Source: Uranotaenia lowii (Eukaryota; Arthropoda; Insecta; Diptera; Culicidae). From it: 64,000 nucleotides of DNA. The notes beneath the pieces were generated by a model. It worked only from the letters and a program-made list of their open reading frames with translations, did no database searches and was not told where the DNA came from. The translations under genes and the position numbers were made by a program. The stretch spans positions 62,736,822-62,800,821 of the forward strand of contig NC_073691.1 of NCBI RefSeq assembly GCF_029784155.1. Direction: 5' to 3'. This document shows positions 46,531 through 57,829 of this stretch, piece by piece. Position 1 is the first letter of the stretch; each line of letters begins with the position of its first letter.

Positions 46531-47441
46531 TCAGCATGCTTGATACATTCTCAGCAAGGACATGTACATCAGCACCACCCCAAGAAGAGATTCTTACTAA
46601 AAGAGTCAAGTTGGAGTGTTTTTTCGAGAAATTTATTGATTTGTTTTTTTCATCAGTCATTCTGTTTTGTCAAAATGGTTTGCATCGTCTGATTCAATAA
46701 ATATAAATCAATAAATACAAATCCTATAATTTCATGAAGATTTTCATTTTTCACATTAGCATTTCAGATGATCGCAGAATCGCAGAATCGATCACAATCG
46801 ATTAGAACAGGGGTGAGCAACCTTTTGAACCAACGGGCCAATTTAAATTTGAAATCTTGTCGGCGGGCCGCATTTAAAATGACATTTTTTCAGTATTTAG
46901 CAGAGCTTCACGTAGTTTTTTAGAACTACAAAGTTTTTGCGAAAACAAATCTGAAAAAGGGAATTCACGTGTTTAAAAACAGAAACTCAACACGAGTTTT
47001 TTAATGCTCAATATTGAAAAGGTACATTACTACATCTTTGTCATTTTTAAATTCTCTCAATTTTTCAGTAGTACTTTTTGGCGAACATTCATGCTTACAA
47101 TATTCTTGTTAAAACCTATGGTACTTTTTGTCAGCGGCTCCATTAAAAATCTTCTGGAGTTTACTACAGTAATAACTAAGAGTAATATATATTCAAGGAA
47201 ATCGCCGTCTTTTGAGCGTTTGTCGTTGAATCGCTAATTGACTTTCTGTTTTTTTTTCCACAAATAAAACTTGTCCTCAAAGTATAGATTTTTTTCCCAC
47301 AAACGGTAAAAATCCTGCCTGTTTTAAAATTGAAGTTCTGTATTGGATCATTACATTGAGATGTTGATCAAGGTTGTTGAAACCCATGTTCGGAAAATCG
47401 CTCAAGAAAAGCAATCAGGATTAGTTTCAAGCTAGAATACT
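46531..47441. other. No gene; one hAT-like end
   Basis: Apart from the hAT-like end at 46808, nothing is supported. Confidence 0.4.
46808..46882 (+). mobile_element. Solo hAT terminal fragment
   Basis: CAGGGGTGAGCAACCTTTTG followed by ACGGGCCAATTTAAAT and GGCGGGCCGCAT has the typical text of a hAT left end (CAGxGGT..CAACCT..CGGGCC). I found no matching right end in the window, so it is a fragment. Confidence 0.6.
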
Positions 47442-48856
47442 GGGCCTTATTCTGCGAGGCGAATGAAGTGACTCGGAGTCACATTAGTCGTAGTCACGTG
47501 ACTCTAGTCGGGGTATTCTGAGAGGCGACTCACTCCAGGTGACTAGTTCATTGCCTCGGAGGCGAATGAACAACAGATGTTCATTTTGACGTTTCAGAGG
47601 CAATGAACAAGATTCATCGGGTTCACCATGCGAACTGTCAAACAGGTAAGGAACATTTAAAGAAGGTAGTGTGATATTCAATTTCTTGGAAGACGTCACA
47701 TTCATGAAGAATTAAAAAAAGATTCTGATGAAATGCATTGTTTTTATGTGATCAAACCAATGTAGGCCTTCAATAAATCAATTTTAATCTTTTTAGAGTA
47801 TGCTGTAAATCCCAGAGCGGAATGCAAATTGTCTTTCGTTTAATTTCAGGTTGAAAATTGGAGCTTTCATTTTTGTACGTGATTAAACTTCAGATTTAGA
47901 TAAAAAGTTTAGGATCAGAAAGTTAAATAGCTAAAGAATTCCAAAGATTGAAAACTCAAATCTAAAATTTCATTCTACATTAAAGATTGTCAGATCACTT
48001 CACAACGTCAAATTAACCCTTCATTACAGGATTTTTTATTTTCCCTTAAAAATCAATTTGAACAGTTGGAAATGATGTGGAAATCAATAAAAAATATTAA
48101 AATAAAATACGATTTTTCACTTTTTTCATACATGCATTGTTGCAAATTTGTTTCTTTATGAAGCGAAGGGATAATAAACTTTTATAAAAAAGAACATATT
48201 TCAGATTAAATATTAAAATTTCAAACATCGAATTGTTTTAATAGATTCATTATTTAGGTTCATTGACTTCATATTAAATTTAAAACTAGGATTTCAGATT
48301 ATTTTATATATTTCAGATTCAGTTTATATTGTTTGTGATATCAAATACTTCAAACTTTATTTACTCCCCCTTCGTGATTTCTGGAAATTTCGAAGGGGGG
48401 GGGGGGGGATTTGTTCAAGCTGCATCATAAATTGTGCATCATAATCCCTCTGGCAGTAGTGGTTTGAAATTGCTTCATTAAATGTACCCAACAAACCATT
48501 AGGCACTGTCATAAGTCGGATAATGATTGAATAATAGCACTTGAGTGCCCATAAGCCATACAGAACGTTTTCTAATGCTTATAGGTACTGGTGGGAAGTT
48601 TTGGAAATGAAGCCTCAAAGTTAGCCTTATACCGATACGCAAAACTACTTTAAGGCTTTTAAGCCCTGTAGCTGTAGAAATTATCTGAGTGGGTTGAATG
48701 TCAATGCTGTCATCTGCTGCTGTTTAAACGTCATTTCACAGCAGAAAAAGAAAGATACAGAGAAGGTCAATTAAAATTTATTCTAATCTTCAAAACTGAA
48801 TAAAGAAAATTAAATGTAAGTATTCAACTTTAAACAATGTAGAGCCGTATAAATGA

Positions 48857-49118
48857 TCTTGAGCGGAACCAATTGGCTCAATTCGACGCAACTCGGAACA
48901 GTTGATCAAGCGGTATGGCTTTGGGTTATATCCCAACAAATATTTTTTCAGTTCAGCGGATAGATCTTGGTTTCTGCTTTCTAATGATGATTTTTAGAAT
49001 ATTTTAGAGTGTATCATTATAACTCTAGAGCTGTTTTACTGAAGTAAGAATTCTGAACTTGAGCGGAACCACGCTGATCTTGAGCGGAACCAAAATATGA
49101 TCTTGAGCGGAACCATTT
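48857..49118 (+). repeat. Four copies of GATCTTGAGCGGAACCA, left cluster
   Basis: Copies near 48857, 49059 (partial), 49078 and 49102 share TGATCTTGAGCGGAACCA. The last three are about 20-24 bases apart, with unrelated spacers. They are not part of a larger repeated unit that I can see. Confidence 0.85.
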
Positions 49119-49139
49119 TCTTCTGTCAACATCTTTAAT

Positions 49140-50125
49140 AGCTCTTATTCCTAATACTTGTGTAACTGTGAAAACTTCAATTAAATTTCATCTTTGAAGA
49201 TTTTAACGTTAAAAAATCAATCTTTTTACGTGAAAAAAAGAAACTTAGCGTTCCAAAGGTGTTCTCAAAATATCCGTTCAAATTTATTTCTTGCTTAAAA
49301 AAAGTCCAATTTTCCCTTTGATGCACTGTATCCTATTTTGAAAGAATCGTTTCTCTAAACTAAAATTTTAGTTTTTTTAATCACAAAAATTAAATTCGTT
49401 AGTATATTTCATTGATTTTTTGAATGTGCGTGTTTAGGATCATACTGCCCCGAACAACTTTTGAAGGTAACGACAAAATTAGTAATAAAAAAGAAGATAC
49501 TTTAAATTACAGATTTGGCAAAAAAAAAACGGTACATTGCTCAAAATCAATGTTTTTGAGAAAAAACTCTAATTTTTTTAATCCTTATTCCCTTATTTCC
49601 TTTAACTTTATTGGAAATTCATGATAATTTGTGTCGTTTTTATATTTTAGTTGGGAAATATCAGTTTACGTTGAAAATCTTTTTATACTTTTTTAATTCA
49701 AAGTAAGAAACCTTTATTTTATATTGACCAAAACAAAATTATAATTATGGAAATCCATTCGCAATTAAAAAATTCTGTGAAATCTGTAAATATTTCAAAA
49801 TATCGTGTTCTGTGACACAGATTCTGTGATAAAAATTTCCTCAAAATTTTGTGAAATAACAGATTTCACTGTTATTTCGGCAACCTTGCTGTAAGCAACT
49901 TGTTCATAGAATAAAGTTTAAAATAAATTCCAGTTTCTCATGAATCACGTTGACATTTATTTATATTCAAAATTTATTGAAACATTAATTATTTATCTCA
50001 ATTGATAAAACAATTATTTCTCAAACCAATTTCCAGTTCGAGCTCAAATGTAAAGTCAAACACAAGGAAATCGGATAGGTTTTCAATACCAGGCCACCAA
50101 TTGAATCGTGAAGTATTATAAAATA
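49140..50125. other. No recognisable gene
   Basis: Very AT-rich; short chance ORFs only. Confidence 0.4.
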
Positions 50126-51420
50126 GCTAACCCGGTGTGCTTTGCTACACTTTGAAAAACTAAAATGATGTGTGTAAAAAAACAATATGAATTTTTGGTT
50201 ATTAGATAGTATATCGTTTTCAATTGGAATGTGAACATCTGAAACAATCTCTTTAAAAGAAAGCTTCTTCATAAAGTACGAATAAGAATGCTTCATGAAT
50301 GATTCTTATTCTGAAATAATGATTTAACTTTATTGGCTTCATTAGTTCTCGAATTATGCCAAAAATTATGTATGAAAGCCTTTCTCCACAGAGAACAGAC
50401 ATCGGGCCCCGAACAAAAATTTGTTGAAATCGTGTGTGAGAATACCCACCTAAGTTTCAAACCAAATTCGTAAGTGGACTAACATCCATAAGATGTCGCT
50501 ACCAGTACATATATTTTTCCATTTTTTCGACACGCTCAGAAATTAATACTCATAGCTTATCTCAAATCAGGCCATTGCAAAGTATGAGAGTAACACAACT
50601 TTTTGTGTAATAAATTTTAAGAACATCTTGATTTAAAAAAAAATGCAAATCATATTTCAATCATACTTTAATCGCTGTCATATGTCCCAGCATATGCCCC
50701 ATATTGTTCAATCAATATTGGCGCTGAATTGAAAGTTGAATTCCAAGTTTTAAAGTATGTCTGTCAGTAAATAGTTTTCTAGAACAGAGAATGTGAACAT
50801 AAATGTTATAATTGTTAATTATGGGTCGGTATTCCAGTCGACGTTATCTTGTAACTCATGTTTATAAATAACTTTAATAATTTCTACTGATTAATAACCC
50901 TGAGTTACAAGTCCTCATCTATCGATCTCAGGTAACATCAACCAGAATATCGAGCCATAGTTTACAATTATAACATTTATGTTCACATTTTCTGTTCTAG
51001 AAAACTGTTAACTAATAGTAAAATCCCAACACATACTTTAACACTTTCAATTCAACTTTCAATTCAGCGCCAAGATTGTTTGAATAATATGGGGCATATG
51101 ACAGCGTTCAATTGTGATTGAAATATGATTTGCATTTTTTTTTAAATCATGATGTTTTAAAATTTATTACACCAAAATTTGTGTTACTGTCATACATTGC
51201 ACATGGCCACCTTTGAGATAAGCTATGAGTATTAATTTCAAAGCGTGTCGAAAAAATGAAAACAAAAATAAGTGTACCGGTAGCGACATCTTATGTATGT
51301 TAGTCCACTTACGCATTTGGTTTGAAACTTAGGTTGGTATTCACACACACGTGTTGAGCTCCAGCTCGAACTCTGTTCTCTGTGCTTTCTCCTCCTTCTC
51401 GTCGTCCCTCTGAAAGAAAA
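50126..51420 (-). mobile_element. Helitron-like fragment, minus strand, interrupted by hAT
   Basis: On the minus strand it ends AGCAAAGCACACCGGGTTAGCTA near 50126, the same lineage as the 3' end at 22432. The TTATGCCAAAAATTATGTAT and GAAAGCC text near 50357 matches the array near 22815. A hAT element at 50387-51384 splits it. Beyond 51384 only CTTTCTCC.. and a short tail remain. Confidence 0.65.
50387..51384. mobile_element. hAT-family foldback, 998 bp
   Basis: CACAGAGAACAG ends face each other, with CTTTCTC on both sides (50380-50386 and 51385-51391). Nearly the whole element is an inverted repeat: for example AGTGGACTAACAT, TGAGATAAGCTATGAG, GGGGCATATG and TTATAACATTTATGTTCACA recur as complements in mirrored order about a centre near 50880. 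There is no transposase. It shares its termini with 9076-9334 and 20242-21219, but the interior differs. Confidence 0.88.
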
Positions 51421-51644
51421 ATTCAAAAACACATTTCTTGAACCCCAAAAAATTAAACTTTTTGTGTGCCTAGTTTGGTACGCTGTGTGCGCCAATTAAT
51501 TAGTTTTTGTTCTATTCGAACTTAATTTTACATTTTGATAGAATAAGAAATATACAAATGTGCTGCATACATTCAGGGGTATAAACTGTGTGTGAGACAT
51601 TAGGCATAAGGCAGCGCACCTAGCGGTTTATTTCGGAAGCTAGT

Positions 51645-52070
51645 AGTTCCGCTCAAGATCGAAGATGGTTCCACTCAAGATCATATTTTACTTTTAAAAA
51701 CTACGCTATTAATTGATATTCTGATGAAAAACTTGCTACAAAAACCCGAATAATGCTTTTTTATGAGTTTTTCTACCATTTTAATCATTGAGAATTAGTT
51801 TACAACGGTCAAGGGTGACATAAATTGACGTTCAAAGTCAGCGTAGATTGATGAAAATTGCAGCAGAAATGCGTATGTTTTTAAATCTTCTAATAACATT
51901 ATTTGAGTTAATAAATTTTAGCAAAAATGTCAATGCTTGTATGGAAAGATCTTGAAAAAGTGTTTTTTCAACAGTTTGGTAAGATTCATAAACAATCATT
52001 GCCTAGAACTTAGAAAAAGTAAATGGTTCCGCTCAAGATCAGATTTTGACTAGTTCCGCTCAAGATCATT
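51645..52070 (-). repeat. Four copies of GATCTTGAGCGGAACCA, right cluster, inverted
   Basis: On the plus strand, GGTTCCGCTCAAGATC or close variants lie near 51647, 51666, 52024 and 52051, the reverse of the left cluster. The last copy ends about 40 bases before a splice acceptor and the 62-codon ORF at 52111. Confidence 0.85.
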
Positions 52071-52110
52071 TACCCTATATGATTCTTCAATTAAACTCTC
52101 TTGCAGCAAA

Positions 52111-52299
52111 ATGAATAGTCGATGCATTCGACAATATCCAGGAAGAGCTTCGGAATGGGACATCCACTTAAGAAAATATTTCAATCCAGATCTCCAAATG
52201 AAATTTCTCCGCTGGAAAGATCCTCTAATGCCGCCTCCGATTTATTGTCCACCATACATAAACTCCCAGCGAAGTGAGAAAAAAAGTGAAGTGGAATAA
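52111..52299 (+). CDS. Possible small protein (62 aa) after a splice acceptor
   Basis: A strong acceptor (TTAAACTCTCTTGCAG, AG at 52105-52106) is followed by CAAAATG, a good insect start context, and 62 codons to a TAA. The product starts MNSRCIRQYPGRASEWDIHL, is basic and aromatic in the middle (RKYF, KFLRWK), has a proline cluster LMPPPIYCPPYI, and ends in a charged tail (EKKSEVE). It has no signal peptide or membrane segment. A TTAATAAACG word at 52345 could serve polyadenylation. I do not recognise the family. It may be the last exon of a small host gene or a captured retrocopy; chance is possible, though the codon texture is better than in other short ORFs here. Confidence 0.45.
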   Translation: MNSRCIRQYPGRASEWDIHLRKYFNPDLQMKFLRWKDPLMPPPIYCPPYINSQRSEKKSEVE

Positions 52300-52309
52300 G
52301 AAAAATTAT

Positions 52310-52928
52310 GTGATGTTAAAAGTGCTTTTTCTTCTCTTTATCGTTAATAAACGAAATTTATAAACATTGAAAGTGGAATTTTCTTTCATGAATCTAAATG
52401 TTGCATTTGTTAAGTATGTTAAGATCTCTGCTTGCTAAATACAACCAAATGGTGCATGCTGAAATGATTCCGGGTGATGGTAATGATTTTCAATTTGTTT
52501 AAATAAGCCAAATTTTGCACGATTTATGCGTTGGCTTGATGGACCATGCAGTATCGTAGCCGACAAATGATGAGCCGAAGATGTTATGAGTTCAATTCCC
52601 CGTTCCCTCAACATACATAATTAAATCCTGCAAAAAAACACCAGCTAGGGATGAAGAGATGAAGAGGAAAGGAAACAGCTATCTGCAGGAAGTGAAAGGC
52701 AAAACAATTTTTTTTCCTTTTTTTCATTTTTTATCCGGTGGGTTGTACCCACTGGAAAAATATTTTGACATTTCCTTCTAAGCCTTATACAAGCCGATTT
52801 ACAGGCCAAAACCGGCATTTAAACAGCCCTTGAGTGGAATACAGAGACACTAGGCTATGTATGGCATTCTTTGTATTCTACTATAATGCCAACCAAGGGC
52901 CATTTATTACGGCTTAATGGTTACTTGG
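52310..52928. other. Non-coding, with a tRNA-like stretch
   Basis: The stretch 52532-52612 (GGCTTGATGG..., GAGTTCAATTCCCCGTTCCC) has a B-box-like word and could be the head of a tRNA-derived SINE, but no cloverleaf is convincing. Confidence 0.3.
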
Positions 52929-53238
52929 GTAGTCTTTAAAACTTTCTATTTATCTCAACGTCAAATTAGCCTTTAAGCCTTTAGCATTTAATTGATCTAG
53001 ATTTTTTTTTAAACCTAGGTTCATCATAAGTTTTATATGAATTCATTTTATTATATACCCAAGCAACCAAAAGTCGCGTTTTTACTTAACTCCGAACTCC
53101 GAAGTTCACATTTGGCTGAAAAAATGTATTACGGGATTTTCAGGTGACTCTTGTCGCGTAAAAGTTACTCAGGAACTTCCATCGCCCTTTGAAAGGTTAA
53201 ACTATCGATAACGGAACTTCTAAGCGCTTTGAATGGAA

Positions 53239-53465
53239 CTTCTTTCAAGAAGGTCGATAACGTTCGCGTTACATTCCAAAACGCACCATTAAGATACTTG
53301 AAGGTGTTTTAAAGAACCTATATGGGAAATCTAAGCGACATGTCAAAAATGTTTTTCAAGAAGGTCGATAACGTTCGCGTAACATTCTAAAGCGCACCAT
53401 TAAGATACTTGAAGGTGTTTTAAAGAACCTATATGGGAATTCTAAGTGACATGTCAAAACTGTCT
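53239..53465 (+). repeat. ~115-bp tandem duplication
   Basis: TTCAAGAAGGTCGATAACGT through AAATCTAAGCGACATGTCAAAA is repeated once with few changes (53247 and 53356). It lies inside the 53058-54102 element. Confidence 0.85.
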
Positions 53466-53737
53466 GTCAATTTCATGTCATGGTATTTGTTTTGTTTATA
53501 TCTGTACTGATATTTACAAATGGAATTCAAGATTTTTTCGAATTTTTCTTATAAATGTTAAATAAGATATTCGAATAAATTTTTGATAATGCGAATTTTT
53601 GTTATGATTCATATTGTGTACTGAAAGTCCTTTGAACGAAATAAGGTACCTTCTATTGACCAACCCACTCAATCATCTCAAATGACATTAAGTTTAAATA
53701 CTAATCATTACAGTGGCAATTAGCTATTGCTCGATTG

Positions 53738-53805
53738 GTCGAGAGGCTGGTGAGTTTCATTGCAACCTAGAGAGCAGCGGTTCAATTCTCTAGGCGTGTA
53801 AGCAG
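53738..53805 (+). other. tRNA-like (SINE-type) sequence
   Basis: TTGGTCGAGAGGCTGG resembles an A box, and CAGCGGTTCAATTCTCTAGG resembles a B box with part of a T arm, about 40 bases apart. This is the layout of a tRNA-derived pol III promoter. The acceptor stem does not pair well, so I take it as a tRNA relic or SINE head rather than a working tRNA gene. Confidence 0.4.
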
Positions 53806-54104
53806 CTTTTGTAATCAAAACAATATAATTAAAATCAATGAGATAGACCATGATAGACCGGCAACCTAGCAATCTGACATGTGGTTGTCAGAGCAATCTG
53901 TCAATTGGATTTTTTTTTTCGGCGCGTAGAAGTTTCTTGACATTCTCTTAGAAGCTGAATAGCGTTCTCTACAGCCACCTAAACGAACTTGAAAGTAGCT
54001 TTAAGAACTTAAATTTTGGGCTGATTAGCATTCTCTTCAGACACAAACGAGAGCTGATTAAGCTTCTATGGAACCTTTTTAAGGGAATTCTGGTTGCTTG
54101 GGTA

Positions 54105-54880
54105 AATATTTTAGTATTCATGCATAACTTAATAAGTTTTTCTTTGATTATTTTCAACAAAGATTTGATTTTAAATAACAAATTGACTGAAATTTTAGTT
54201 ACAGATTTAATTTTTTTTGAAATTTAATTTTTACAACGTTTTGTATGCTGTATGAATCAGTTTCATTAAAAAATGGTTCTTGATAATTCATCAACGGATG
54301 GATGTTGTTTGAATAAATTCAGGTTTTATGCTATTATTTTTAAAAGTAGAAATAAACAAATTATATACATCATTGATTTTATTAAAAGTTGCTAAGTTTT
54401 TAAATTACCATCACATATGCAAAGCAAGAATTTCGTACCTATAAAATCAAGTTATCTTTATGCATTGACAGTTCGTTGAAATTCATCCGAAATGACTTGC
54501 ACCTAATGTACTTACATATTCAGGTAATGCAAATCAAATCGATTTCATGCAAAATTTTGCTAATTAGTTTTAAAATTTCAAGTGTAAATGCATTTTGATT
54601 TGTTAGCTAAGTATTCTGTTTTGTGTTTACAACTAACTTAAGAAGTCTAATCAACAAAAAAGTAGCTTTTCTATCCGTTTTGATTCCAATTAATTTCGAA
54701 CATAATTTTAAGCTTTACCTTCCTGTATATTTCATTGGTGTTTGCGCTGTATTCATCCGCAAGTTGAATAATAATAATGAAATCAAGAAAAAAAATAAAA
54801 CAACCGAAACTTTCTGTGTTTTCGGTCAAAATTTCTCGCGTTCCGGCCACCATACGGCAAAAAAAGACCTGCCGAGTTCA
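54105..54880. other. No recognisable gene
   Basis: AT-rich interior of TIR element B. Confidence 0.4.
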
Positions 54881-54884
54881 CCAT

Positions 54885-55310
54885 TCTAGTTATCAACAAC
54901 GAACTTACTACTAATTGAACGGACAAATTCTATAAAAAGGTAAGTTTTCTTTATAAATCCATCGGAATTTTAATAATCTTGTGTTTTATTTTATTAGGTG
55001 CTGAAGTACAAATCCAAAAACTTGTGATCCACCCGGTCAGGTTCAGCAAGTGTAACGGTGTGGTGTGCGGATATCCCTTCCCAGCCAAGCTAAGACGAAT
55101 CTGCAACCAGGCGCTGGCCCCGGATTTTGGACTAATCTGTACAGGTACTTTTTACAACGCCTGATGGAGATGCACATATGGCTATTAGAAAACCGGGCTG
55201 TTCTGGAGCAGTACAGTCAGCAGCAACAGTCAGCAGGCTCGAATCATGTTGAGTGGAAATGGTGCTGGTACCGGGACATGTTGCCGAATTGCCAGCGATG
55301 AAATGCCTTT
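54885..55310 (+). other. Spliced-looking block inside TIR element B (58-bp intron)
   Basis: A typical short insect intron lies at 54940-54997: AAAAAG is followed by GTAAGTTTTC, and TTTTATTTTATTAG precedes GTGCTGAAG. The exon after it, to about 55310, is clearly richer in G+C than its surroundings and ends in a CAGCAGCAACAGTCAGCAGG stretch. Two frames are open in parts (LRRICNQALAPDFGLICTG; MEMHIWLLENRAVLEQYSQQ), and I recognise neither. The smaller relative at 43727 has a similar arrangement near 45215. It could be a transposon gene or captured host sequence. Confidence 0.4.
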
Positions 55311-55997
55311 AAGGATATAAATAAAACCGGCAAAGTTGATTTTTTCAAATCAATAAAGTTTATTAAAAATGATAAATTTTGAAAAACTTAATCCGAAATC
55401 TCTTTCCATACAAACATACTTTCCTTTCATATGTGTCTCTAATTTAAATTCTATATAAAAACACTTGCAGTCAATCCATATCCGATCCTCATTATATGCT
55501 GTTTTGAATTACAAATTTGTGTTTTTCATCTAAAAACGTTTATTTCAAAGTTCCTGTCAAGAATTGTATTAAATTTTTTTTCGTATTGACAATTTCTTTT
55601 TGATTCCTTTCAAGTCACCTGCGGAATAGGTTACGACTTCAAAAGTCACTCGGCACCGACTTGAGTCACGCCATTCGCCTCTGACAATACGGTGACAGTA
55701 AAAAAAAGTTCATTCAAGTCACCTAAAGTTCATTCAAGTCACGGCATTCGCCTGCTAGAATACGGTGACTCTAAAAAACCAAGTCATTTCACGTCACTCG
55801 CCTCGCAGAATAAGCCCCACTTTTACCTCCGAGTGCTGTGATAGGCACGTGGTGAACGTATCCGTTGAATATTTGTCGAACATCAACACTAACTAGGGTA
55901 GAGGCGCCTCAGACAACGGCTTAAGGAAGATTTTTTCTTTACTTCAATAGAATTGCCTTCCATGTTGGTTTAAAACTGACATTTATGAATTGAACTA

Positions 55998-57196
55998 CAG
56001 TTGCGTTCAAAAAAGAATGAAATCGCGTGATGCTGCGCACCCACTTCCAACTTTGACAAGCTGCCATTTCTCTCTCGATTTATATTTTTTCATGAAAATT
56101 TCACACAATCTAATTTAACTATCCAACTAACATTCCACAACATTTGAAGTCTTTACAATGACGGGAAACAAAGATACAGCTATTCCCGTAAAAAAGAGAA
56201 ATTTGAAATTGTTTCACTAAATTTGCTGTATCTTTGTCAATTTTCGTTGAAAAATCTTGAAATTTGGTCCAAAGATGTAAAAATGTTTGATCTAATTCCA
56301 GGCCAAGTTTCATCAAAATCGATGAACGTGATCAAAAATGGTGTCGGGTTGAAGATAAGGTTCATTATCGCCCATCAGACGATTTCATTCTTATTTGGAC
56401 GGATGTTCGTATGGAAAACATCGTAATCCATGTATTTTTGGTTTTTTCTTTCACAAAACCAAAATTTATCATAAAGAATGTTGTAAATTGCTTAAAACTT
56501 CATTCGTACTTTGTTTCCAAAGAGAAAATGTTCCAACAGGGTTCAAAATTAGAAGAACAGAGTTTCAGAAATGACCTGCTAATTATACGGATAAACAAAT
56601 TTGATCCACAATTAAAGCGAATATTCTATTCGCTCTTGTGATTCAAAACCAGCTCTGTTGGAACAATTTATATTTCTAAACAAAGCAAAAATGGAGTTCC
56701 TATCAATTCACAACATTCTTTATAACAAATGTTGGTTTTGTGAAAGAAAAAACCAAGAATACATAGATTACGATGTTTTCCATACAAACATCCGTCCAAA
56801 AAAGAATGAAATCGTCTGATGGGCGATAATGAACCTCATCTTAAACCCGGCACCATTTTTGATCACGTTCATCGATTTTGATGAAACTTGGCCTGGAATT
56901 AGATCAAACATTTTTACATCTTTGGACCAAATTTCAAGATTTTTCAACGAAAATTGTCAAAGATACAGCAAATTTAGTGAAACAATTTCAAATTTCTCTT
57001 TTTTACGGGAATAGCTGTATCTTTGTTTCCCGTCATTGTAAAGACTTCAAATTTTGTGGAGTGTTAGTTGGATAGTTAAATTAGATTGTGTGAAATTTTC
57101 ATGAAAAAATATAAACCGAGAGAGAAATGGCAGGTTGTCAAAGTTGGGAGTGGGTGCGCAGCATCACGCGATTTCATTCTTTTTTGAACGCAACTG
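55998..57196. mobile_element. Near-complete 1.2-kb palindromic element with TA duplication
   Basis: CAGTTGCGTTCAAAAAAGAA and its inverse are flanked by TA (55996-55997 and 57197-57198). The two arms are almost perfectly complementary for about 550 bases each, leaving a short centre near 56600. The terminal word and TA duplication fit the Tc1/mariner superfamily. The matching 65-codon frames on opposite strands at 56119-56316 and 56878-57075 are the same arm sequence read twice, not genes. Confidence 0.9.
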
Positions 57197-57329
57197 TATA
57201 TTCCTTATATTTGGTTATGAAATTATGCAGGAAATAGATCAATCCATTACGTACTTTTGAACCAATTGATGATTTATTTTTCACATTCAAGTTCCCTCAT
57301 TGTCGTACCTGGTCCTTACTTCCGTCGTA

Positions 57330-57825
57330 CAAGGAGACCGAAATTGTCTCAATTCATTCCACCCTATTCTGGGATAAATTAAAAAAATTGCGGTTGCGGT
57401 TCATGCAATTGGCATTAGCTTACTTCAAAGAAATCAACCGCGCATGATAATAGCAAACTTTCTTTCAAGTAACCAGTCGCAATAAGCCATGAAACCTGGA
57501 TAGCTTTATTGTAAAAAGGTCTACCATTGCTTGGCTAATGCATCTGCAGGCAGCAAAATATTATACCTTCCATTAAATGCTACCGAAATTGTCTCAAACT
57601 ATTGAGGGATAGCTTTAAAATTTTGCGGTTGCGTTTCATTCAAATGCTATTATTTACTTCGCACCGATCAACCGCGCGGGACAACTGCAAATTTCGGATT
57701 AGATCAAGGTCGCAATAAAATGGTCTTCCCATGAAACTAGAAAGCAGATCAAAGGTAGCTTTATTGTATCAAGGTACCATTGCTTGGCTGAGGCAATTAC
57801 AGGCAGCACAATATTAGACCTTACA
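57330..57825 (+). repeat. ~245-bp diverged tandem duplication
   Basis: ACCGAAATTGTCTCAA, TTGCGGTTGCGTTTCAT, ATCAACCGCGC, GGTCGCAATAA, TAGCTTTATTGTA, CCATTGCTTGGCT and GGCAGCACAATATTA occur in the same order in both halves (from about 57338 and 57585). Confidence 0.8.
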
Positions 57826-57829
57826 AATT

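Larger units (their letters stand above)
48487..52929. mobile_element. Possible large CCCAA-ended foldback element
   Basis: CCCAACAAACCATTAGGC on the left and the inverse of GGCTTAATGGTTACTTGGG on the right are both preceded or followed by TA. Inside, copies of a 17-bp motif occur in opposite orientations on the two sides (entered separately). The arms are otherwise diverged, so this could also be two different elements that happen to face each other. The centre is filled by a Helitron-like fragment with a hAT element inside. Confidence 0.45.
53058..54102. mobile_element. CCCAAGCAACC element with TA duplication
   Basis: CCCAAGCAACCAAAAGTCGC on the left and the inverse of AATTCTGGTTGCTTGGG on the right are each flanked by TA. 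Inside are a tandem duplication (53239-53465) and a tRNA-like region (53738-53805). There is no transposase. It belongs with the copies at 26985, 37117 and 48487. Confidence 0.75.
47442..55818. mobile_element. TIR element B, 8.4 kb, with nested insertions
   Basis: The left end GGGCCTTATTCTGCGAGGCG and the inverse right end GGGGCTTATTCTGCGAGGCG face each other. Both carry subterminal copies of TATTCTG..GAGGCGAATG and AGTCACC words (47442-47600; 55600-55818). Only ACT is shared at the flanks, so the target duplication is unclear. The interior includes a foldback (48487-52929), another CCCAAG-type element (53058-54102) and a block with a short intron (54880-55310). Two separate partial copies are the alternative. 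Confidence 0.6.

Noticed and set aside
52532..52612. Possible tRNA gene
   Set aside because: Only a B-box-like word is present; the arms do not pair into a cloverleaf.
56119..57075. Two identical-looking 65-codon proteins on opposite strands
   Set aside because: They are the two arms of one palindromic transposon.
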